NCBI GenBank assembly: GCA_036873755.1
Contig: JAVTVY010056900.1
Coordinates: forward strand, 1-64,000
Length of the DNA stretch: 64,000 nucleotides
Direction of reading: 5' to 3'
From: Hanleya hanleyi
Lineage: Eukaryota > Mollusca > Polyplacophora > Lepidopleurida > Hanleyidae
Part shown: piece after piece, positions 57,355 through 64,000 of the stretch
How the letters are laid out: the number at the start of each line of letters is the position of its first letter
Position numbering within the stretch: position 1 is the first letter of the stretch
Program-made: the position numbers and the translations under genes
Notes under the pieces: generated by a model
The model's database searches: none
Seen by the model: the letters and a program-made list of their open reading frames with translations, nothing else
What the model was told of the DNA's origin: nothing

Positions 57355-57800
57355 ATGTGAGTTGTAAATGTGGGTTCTGGCCTTGGATATGTGACCTTTG
57401 ACCTTGACTTTCGGATGTTGGCGTCAAGGAGCGTCATAGCTAGAGTGTAAGTCACGTGAATGTGACGTCATCTTTGACCATCAATAGTAGAGAAAGCGAA
57501 ATTCGGGTGGGAATGGGTGTTAAAATGTGGGTTGTGACCTTCTGTCTCTCTTGTCTCTAATGTCATGGTGCGCATGCGAGCTCGGGAAGTAGTAGAGTGA
57601 AGCTGTGAATCTTGGAGGTCTTGCGGACCATGGCGTGTACCTAGAAAAGAATATTGAGAGAAAAGATGTCATCAGTAGTAGACAAAGCCCAGAGCCACTC
57701 CGATGCGCACTTGAAGGGGTGAAAATACACTCCTGTACACTGGTCCATAGGGTTGGCATGGTGCAATCAAAGCTCCTTACGCAGCTTTTCTTCTGCTGTA
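57355..57800 (+). repeat. Left long inverted repeat of a ~4-kb virus-like element
   Basis: Matches the reverse complement of 60.56-61.34 kb with gaps. Shared blocks are 'TTGTAAATGTGGGTT', 'CCTTGGATATGTGACCTTTG' with 'ACCTTGACTTT', 'AAGTCACGTGAATGTGACGT', 'GCGCATGCG' and 'AGTAGTAGACAAAG'. It contains NRF-1-like GCGCATGCG and CRE-like TGACGTCA words. Confidence 0.65.
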
Positions 57801-57923
57801 GGTTATAGAGTACAGAGTCGATGAGTGAGTGATAACATTAGTCAGCCTATATCCATCTTATGACCGGGTACCACGTTTAATACGTGTACATTCTGTCAAA
57901 AGACTCTCTGTCGTCGCGATAAT

Positions 57924-58270
57924 ATGCTCAGTCAAATTCATCAGATGCACAACCAAGAGACACAGCCGAGTTTTCCTATGGATCCCGCAAGTGAAGTAGA
58001 GCATCCCTGTACGATGACAGTCAGTGGCTCAATGGGGGGTGGAAAGGCGTTCTCGTTGATCAAATACTTAGAGGAAGGGCCCATCAGCTCTTCTCGTATT
58101 GTCTGTTGCTACAGCCAGTATAAGGTTGAATAATGTGCGCTTTGTACCAGGCAGTCCTCATGATATCCATCAAGCGTATTACTTTGTTCCGGAGCAGGGT
58201 ACGGTAGTGCTGCATCAATTGAGCGTGGTCAATAGGACAGTGCTGAGATGGAACTCTCTAACCGCAAAGT
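57924..58270 (+). pseudogene. Packaging ATPase relic (b), N-terminal part
   Basis: The frame from 57924 reads EVEHPCTMTVSGSMGGGK (Walker A loop GSMGGGK at 58026-58046), then LIKYLEEGPISSSRIVCCYS, matching the start of relic (a) and of this ATPase family. A frame change follows near 58125, after which VRFVPGSPHDI and YYFVPEQGTVVLHQL continue to about 58230, where Walker B should be; the acidic pair is not preserved (LHQL). The C-terminal half is missing or unrecognisable. Non-functional. Confidence 0.68.
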
Positions 58271-58545
58271 GCGCGAATAGTCGTCATTGCTCATGTGACG
58301 TTACGCTGAGATTAGACAATGAAACATTTCTTAACCTTGGCAATGATGTATTGTTTTATTTACTGAGTTTGACAGGCCATGACTTCTGTTTGCAAATGCC
58401 TATTCAACTCCGAGACACTAACATCTTCAACATTGTTTGGATTTTCAGTATTTTGGAAGCCACAATGATACTTATTTTACGATTTTTGCGGTATAGCCAA
58501 TGCCATTTGACATAATATGGGCAATGCCACAGTTTAGCGATTTTC

Positions 58546-59075
58546 ATGACTGAGACGGGACTGTCCTATTCAAACACTTCTGGCTTGTTGCCAAGCGGTA
58601 AAACTGTCTGTGGTTTATTTGACCCAAACTCTCCTTGCTCAGACCATCGACCGAGTCCACGTGGTGGGGGCGGGGAGAGGGAGAAATGTACGGTAGCTCC
58701 TGTAGAGTGGGCCCATATCCAGCCCGCCTCCATACGGCGAACCTCATTCATACCACCAGCCCCGGAATATTCTCATAACCAAACCTTGATGGTCCCACCA
58801 ACCCAGTACAAAGAGGTAACACGCTTGAACCCGACGCTGTCAATGCAATGCTGTAACGGGCTCTCTTCAAAAGACGCATGTACGCCAGGATGAGCGAGTT
58901 TCGTCTACGAAAATTTAGCCCATAACACACTAGTGCCCAAACTACGACGGTCTTTGCGTCAGCAGTATGTTGACCTCGTGATCAGTATGAAATCGCTGGA
59001 CAGGGAGCCGCTTCATGTGGAGATCGACCGAACAGCGTCAATGTTGAAAACCTCAGATCTGAATCTGATCTGGGC
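58546..59075 (+). pseudogene. Unrecognised coding remnants after ATPase relic (b)
   Basis: An open frame at 58546-58893 (115 codons) carries a short Gly run (RGGGGERE) and ends with MVPPTQYKEVTRLNPTLS. A second open stretch from about 58891 reads VYENLAHNTLVPKLRRSLRQ, then VEIDRTASMLKTSDLNLIW, ending at TAA near 59084. The amino-acid texture looks coding rather than random, but I know no match. They lie on the same strand and within the same inverted repeats as relic (b), so they may be other genes of that element. Confidence 0.35.
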
Positions 59076-59211
59076 AGTGGCGTAAACCAGAGCCATAGCT
59101 CAAAAGAAAAGTTTAAAAGATTAATAGCCTCAACAGTTGAACATCCCTCTATAAATACCCCTAACGATCCAATCCTTCGCAGCGCGGCATCCACCATGAA
59201 TAATTTAAACT

Positions 59212-59790
59212 TTGAACGCGACGGCGGAGACGAAGACATTAATAGATATTACGGAGCTTCATGCAAAGCCGAAGTTCAAGTCGAGGTTCCGGGGTGATCC
59301 GACAACTACAACAAGCTGGAACCGAGGCCATGAGTGCCCTTCTCCAACGAGAAAATCATCGCTACTATGTAGCAACAGAAAACATTGCAAATTGGGGTCG
59401 AAGTGCCAGAATCCTACGAGCTTGACGAGGCAGATACTGATGCAGAAACTGCTGAGAGTGAGCGTCTACTCCCTGTTACGGAGAGCTGGTTAGCTGATGC
59501 GGAGAACTCGTCCCAGGTAAGCCTGAGCGAAGACGAACGTGAAACACCCTTTTGTGATTGTATTGTAACAACGGTTACGAATACCCACACTGCAGCGATA
59601 GAGGAAACCGGACAGGATAATAACAGGCGTACATACGTATGCGACCCCACCTCAGAAAAACAGCCACGGTGATCTATGAACATCATAGACTGCTGAAGCT
59701 GAAAATTGAGGGCAATCTCAAGCACAAAGCCATCCTGAAAGCCAAGCGTCAGATGGAGAAAATTTGTGGTTATCTCTCACAGAGGATCTG
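59212..59790 (+). pseudogene. Unrecognised coding remnant: acidic segment followed by a basic helix
   Basis: The 59385-59672 frame is rich in Glu/Asp/Ser (SYELDEADTDAETAESERLL, SQVSLSEDERE). In the next frame (about 59662-59790) follows a Lys/Arg-rich, probably helical end (HHRLLKLKIEGNLKHKAILK) and a stop. A single frame change could join the two parts. This could be a small DNA-binding or scaffold protein of the element; function unknown. Confidence 0.35.
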
Positions 59791-60555
59791 AAAATGCGGT
59801 AAAAATGCGAAAACAGCTGTTCCGGCACATATTGCCATTACAGCATCCTGAACTGCCTGAAGACACTTGAGGGTGGACGACCAGACAAGGGACACGGACA
59901 AGACCGAACATGGCTGACCAAGCGTTTGATGAGACAAAAAGACAACAAACATCATCATGTTATGGAAACATATCCAACGCGGCTCCTCAAGCTTGGGCGT
60001 GATGTAAAAAGGATAATAAAGTGCAGTACAAGCCATCATTCGTTCATTTTCTTCCTCGCTCTCTCTCTGATAGACGGGCATCAATGGGCGTTCAAACCTT
60101 CCATATCATGCACGTGTACCTGAAATCTCGGAAGAATGGGCTTGGGGTGTGAGATTTTGGTGTCTTCGCAAGATTTGGGGCTGAATAGACGTTAACGGGC
60201 TTTCACGGGTGTCGATGGGTGTCACTGCGTTACACCGGTGGTGGACATCTCCCACGGGCTCAAGACGGGCGCTAAAGGTATTTACGGAGTACCAAGGTAA
60301 ACAGGCCAGCAATGTCCTACCCATAAAACCCTATGATGCATGTATGAGTCCAGGAAACTCGTTGGGTGAACCCACGAGGTCTCTCATCCCTGTTATTCTC
60401 GGTAGAACGTTCCACTTCCGGCTGCACTTGTGCAGGGAATTCACCGGAGCCCGACCTCAGCAAGTTCAGATACGCTGGCTCTCGCACCCGAGCATATCTG
60501 AGTGCGTCAGGAGCCTCAATAGAACTGTCGCCACCTCTATGGGCCAGTATATATG
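59791..60555. other. Interior of the ~4-kb element, no recognised gene
   Basis: Overlapping frames at 60209-60641 have no motif I can name. Confidence 0.4.
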
Positions 60556-61338
60556 AGTGTACGTTTCACACATCTACGAGCGCATCCGAGCTAATCGCCG
60601 ATTTCTCTACAACTGATGACGTCATTTATTCAATATTCTGATCTGGGTACGCTCCCTGGCCCATATGCATCTCCAAGGTCCACATGCTCACACCTGTGCG
60701 CTAGTGTATAAGGGTATATATGCGCCTAACCCTTGTCCCAAGTGCGCATAGGAACAGGCACTTTATCTGCTATTTCCCGAGTGCGCATTCACACCATGAC
60801 GTCACCTGTCAACAGAGACAGCACCCCAGTCATCTTCTACATCATGAGAGTTTCAACACCAGAAAAGGCGCTTTCTCCACTACTCCTCGACTGCGCATGC
60901 GCAATGTGGCCTCAACAGTCATCGGGAAAAAACCCTCGTCATATTTTACACAAAACAAGACCTTGAATACATCATCCGCGCCATATTTGAATCAAGAATG
61001 TCCCATATCTCATGCGCATCCAAAAATGCCCTTTGTCTACTACTCACCGAGTGCGCTTGTGGACCATGACGTCACAGGTCAGCGTAGACAGCACCCATTC
61101 GAGTGCTTCAGTACGACACTATGCGCTACATATTTGGACCAGACATGACCCATCTATTCCCATTTACAAACCAATTGCCAATCGCATTGCGCGTATTTCT
61201 ACTACAGATGACGTGACAGTCACGTGACTTTTATACTCCTACTTGTCATGGACACAGCCCGTGACCCTAAAGTCCAAAGTTCAAGGTCAAAGATCACAGA
61301 TCCAAGGTCCCAACCCAGATTTGCAACCCAATATTACT
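60556..61338 (-). repeat. Right long inverted repeat with internal tandem sub-units
   Basis: Counterpart of 57355-57800 in inverted orientation and longer. It holds repeats of 'CTACTACTCACCGAGTGCGC' type (near 60763, 60885, 61030), each near a TGACGTCA or GCGCATGCGC palindrome. It ends with 'AAGGTCAAAGATCACAGATC' and 'CCAACCCAGATTTGCAACCC', the complement of the left end. Confidence 0.65.
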
Positions 61339-61385
61339 ATGTGATTTGCGGTTTATATACTACTCGGGTGTTCAAATGTAACAAT

Positions 61386-61433
61386 TTTTAACACTGTTGA
61401 GTAGCTCAATAAATATAAGAGCAGTGTTAAAAA
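61386..61433. repeat. 13-bp hairpin ATTTTTAACACTG / CAGTGTTAAAAAT
   Basis: Perfect or near-perfect arms flank about 22 bases. Lies between the right inverted repeat and a MITE. No T-run follows that would make it a terminator. Confidence 0.6.
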
Positions 61434-61521
61434 TCTAACTTATGTTTTCAATTTAGTCATATTCTAAATGGCAGACTGGTGTTGAAGTAGTACAGTAGCA
61501 GTAGTTAATCGGTGGTTCAGT

Positions 61522-61864
61522 TAGGGCGACCCCGCTCTCTAAAATGAAAGTTCAACAAATAACTTTTGATTCCTTCTGAACCAATGCTTTAAAACTTCAG
61601 GTGCATTAATGTATCTATGCATGTCCTGTAATTAATTTGCCATTTGAAAAATCAGTCAATGTTGTTTAAACAGCGCAACAGATGTTTGGCCTGTTGTTAT
61701 GCAAATTAGAAAGATAACAATTTATGTTTTTACTCCCATTTGCTGCGGATATATATATATCTGTGTACGCCTCAAGAGAATTTTGCTGAATTCATTATAT
61801 ATGAACTGATTTATTGAGTAAAAACGACCTTTTTACCTCCATTTTAGAGAGCGAGATTACCCTA
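61522..61864. mobile_element. MITE with ~25-bp terminal inverted repeats
   Basis: The left TAGGGCGACCCCGCTCTCTA and the right end (reverse complement TAGGGTAATCTCGCTCTCTA) both continue AAATG. 343 bp, TA at each tip, no coding. The tips resemble those of the MITE at 21.0 kb (TAGGGTGAC). Confidence 0.78.
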
Positions 61865-62089
61865 ACCTTTTGAAGTATAGTATTGGTATCATCAATGCAT
61901 AACATAAGAATACCAAAAATTCCGGCTTTCGAAAATTTTAGTCTGTATATGGAACCATTGTATGTTGAGTTCATGATGTGAACTTTTTGTGTGTAAACCA
62001 ACCTGTCTAAACAAGTCATAACATGTGGCTTTTTCTACAAAGAATGCTCAGATCGGTTCATCCATCTTCCGTTGTTCTTTTCATCCATC

Positions 62090-62216
62090 CACTCAATAAG
62101 ATAACTGGATGATTGATTTTGTATATAATGTATATATTCTTTATACCTAGTGTAAATATGTTTTACATTGTCTTACTCTGTACCACTGGGTCGTGCAATA
62201 AAATATTGATTGATTC
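62090..62216 (+). mobile_element. 3' end of a LINE related to the one at 0.7-2.8 kb
   Basis: 'TGTACCACTGGGTCGTGCAA' with AATAAA (62197-62202) and an (ATTG)n tail parallels 'TCGTGCAATAAA' and the (TATTG)n tail at 2755-2797. Only the 3' UTR remains. Confidence 0.65.
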
Positions 62217-62264
62217 AAAGGTGTGGACGGTGGTTCGTTGAACTCCCAGCGACTAAACTGATGA

Positions 62265-63048
62265 GTGGGCGGAATATATCGGTCTGGCTGGCGCACTGGA
62301 CTTCCATTTAATCACAATGATTCCACTCCAGGGAATTTAACGCAAAATAAATCGATGAACTGGGAGATGTTACACTGGACTACGAACCGCTCAAGTCAGC
62401 ACAATTCTGTCAAACTAACATCGTGGCTGCCCGGAGGAAGAGGAGAACTATCTTATTTGGGTTCGGCTGCGACTGCGGTTATTCGTTCTGATTACACCAG
62501 ATTTTGCGTCATCTATTTTGGCGACACCACTGGACCTATGAGGTCGAAATTTCACATTATACTTGGAACCCACGAGAACTAGTACATATACCGGAACAAT
62601 AGACTTTTACGTGAAGTATACCAGGAAATCCAGTAGGGTGCCCACAGTTGAGAGGATTGATAACACGATTTTGTGCAGGGGGAAAAAATGGTTCCTGGGT
62701 CAGAGGCACTGTCTTAAACAGCATTATCACTATGACGTGGCCACCCTGAATGACAAACTGGGAACTTTGTTGATTCACCCAAACACGAGAACGCGCAGAT
62801 GTCTGAAAACTTCCCACAGTGCATTGAACCGATTCACTTCTTTAGAACAATGCCTGCAAAACACTACAATTCGAATAGTCGGTTATACCCAATCTTTATA
62901 TGAAAGCTGTTTTTCCCATTCTAATCCCCGTACCTATAGTCCTTTTTTTTTTCTCTCTCTCTCTCTCTCTCTCTCGTTTGATATTGTCGTTTACTTCATT
63001 GCAAATAAATTTGAACAGTGTATAGAGGTGAGCTCACGGCTAAAGTGA
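62265..63048 (+). pseudogene. Two overlapping unrecognised frames, possibly one frameshifted gene
   Basis: Frame 1 (62265-62582, 105 codons) reads LTSWLPGGRGELSYLGSAAT and VIRSDYTRFCVIYFGDTTGP. Frame 2 (62563-63048, 161 codons) continues with TYTGTIDFYVKYT and RGKKWFLGQRHCLKQHYHYD, and ends in text encoded by a (CT)n run, so its tail is not genuine. The beta-strand-like, aromatic-rich texture could fit a capsid or other structural protein, and ATPase relic (c) follows on the same strand. I have no family match. A host exon is an alternative. Confidence 0.3.
62950..62977. repeat. (CT)n microsatellite
   Basis: Pure CT run following a T-run. Confidence 0.95.
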
Positions 63049-63366
63049 CCAGGCGGATTTGGCAAAGCGAGGAAGAGGTGGGTAAGTTTTGACAGGGCTA
63101 TTGATCTTATCACTGTAATTTTATCTAAAGCATAAGTTTCTGCCTTCCCATTTGCCTCACTAGCTTGTTTCATCTGTTCTAATTGAATATCTTCTTCATA
63201 TCGATTTTTTTATTCTATGTTTCGCGTGTTTGACGCCTGTTACGACAGGTGACTAAGAACGTTTCTGTAGAATTCTGTTTTGGCAGGCAGGTAATTAATC
63301 CTCGTTTTGTATTAGTGAAAGTTCTACTTAATTCAAGGTGTATTGATTCATTTTTCATATCTTTTA
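63049..63366. other. Spacer before ATPase relic (c)
   Basis: No recognised feature. 'TTTTAATGCAG' just before 63373 looks like a splice acceptor but may be chance. Confidence 0.35.
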
Positions 63367-63860
63367 ATGCAGCGCATAATCCCTACTGACTTGGCATGGC
63401 TATACAAGACACTGTTGCCCCTTTGTGAGGCTATATCCTGGTATGAAGGGTATACCCGAGTTGATGGATACGTTGATCCCAGTTTTAGAAATCTGATAAT
63501 AGTGGATGATCTTATGACAGAGGCGAAACAGGACACGAGACTTGTTTACCAGAGAATCGCACTATGTCAACGTTTCTGTGGTCTATATAGTGCAGAATTT
63601 GTTCGATCAGGGCAAAGCTTCAAATGATTTCGGCTTTTTACCAGTAAGTTGTTCTTTTTAATAAGGTCATAGGAAAGCAACACATTTCAGGAATAGGTCG
63701 TCGTACTTATCCAAAAACACGCAACTATACTGAAATGTATGGTTATCTCTTTATAGATCTTTAGACGAATACTCAGAAACATCAAAGGTTGAAGACCAAT
63801 GTTCTTCGAGGTATTACACCAACACGTGGCAAACAGGAAGGAGATTGAAAAGATTGTACA
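63367..63860 (+). pseudogene. Packaging ATPase relic (c), central and C-terminal part
   Basis: The frame from 63343 carries RNLIIVDDLM (Walker B block, 63490-63516) followed by TEAKQD. After a one-base frame change the sensor-type strand VSVVYIVQNLFDQGK appears at 63572-63616. Then come YPKTRNYTEMYGYLFIDL with a stop at 63762-63764, and after it a piece reading RLKTNVLRG (63786-63812). This is the order in the A32/FtsK-like ATPases of Maverick/adintovirus-type elements. The Walker A half is missing and the stop and shift make it non-functional. Walker B with its DD pair is the best-preserved motor motif among the three relics. Confidence 0.78.
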
Positions 63861-64000
63861 AGTAGTGCGACCTGGAGAAGGTCCATCCCACCTTGATTCA
63901 AACGGAGTGAAGATAATAAATTCTAACAGGGTCGGGTTGATATCATGAATATGAGTGGAATGGGACGACGTAAAAGAAAATACTGTCAGATTGTTATGAA
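63861..64000. other. Window end, no feature
   Basis: No recognised coding. It may continue the element to the right. Confidence 0.3.

Noticed and set aside
58546..58893. Intact 115-codon host gene
   Set aside because: It lies between inverted repeats beside an ATPase relic, has no splice or family evidence, and overlapping opposite-strand frames are equally open.

Overview
The window reads as animal nuclear DNA. It has sparse, intron-split coding sequence with GT-AG junctions, AT-rich spacers, and a very heavy load of LINE, SINE, LTR, foldback and satellite-type repeats. One SINE (28675-28957) has the GAGTGAGT head and the 'GTCGCCTCTTACGACAAGC' segment that I associate, from memory only, with gastropod genomes. 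A marine mollusc, probably a gastropod, is my best guess.

Host genes are few. The clearest is a minus-strand metal-dependent amidohydrolase (deacetylase/dihydroorotase-like). Four phase-compatible exons lie at 24155-24039, 22148-21998, 18402-18317 and 18076-17427; the 5' exons were not found. A second copy of only the last two exons lies downstream on the same strand (5342-5257 and 3837-3212). It has the same 86-nt exon length and the same phases, so the locus has duplicated terminal exon pairs: either a partial tandem duplicate or alternative 3' ends. A further minus-strand gene may start at position 83 and run off the left edge.

Layout. 0.7-2.8 kb: broken LINE with a (TATTG)n tail. 3-5.4 kb: duplicated amidohydrolase 3' exons. 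5.8-7.2 kb: 505-bp tandem repeats. 8-10.3 kb: Tx1/L1-like LINE relic split by a 74-bp repeat array with a 15-bp target-site duplication. 11-17 kb: mosaic of foldback elements and short satellites, with a second Tx1/L1-like relic at about 13 kb on the minus strand. 17.4-24.2 kb: amidohydrolase gene, with a MITE and a Ty3/Gypsy relic in its introns. 26-28.4 kb: degenerate satellite. 28.7 kb: SINE. 32.9-34.2 kb: two large foldback elements. 38.8-40.7 kb and 45.2-47.1 kb: two ~1.9-kb elements whose inverted ends are made of short tandem repeats. 43-49.3 kb: a large satellite family rich in GCCACCT. 49.3-57.3 kb: dispersed AGGTCA-rich repeats.

The last 11 kb (53.5-63.9 kb) holds three diverged, broken plus-strand copies of an A32/FtsK-type DNA-packaging ATPase like those of Maverick/Polinton and adintovirus-type elements. 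A partial inverted copy lies beside the first. The middle copy sits inside a ~4-kb segment bounded by long inverted repeats, with several unrecognised coding remnants. This is the part most likely to represent an undescribed element lineage. All copies are decayed here and none looks functional.
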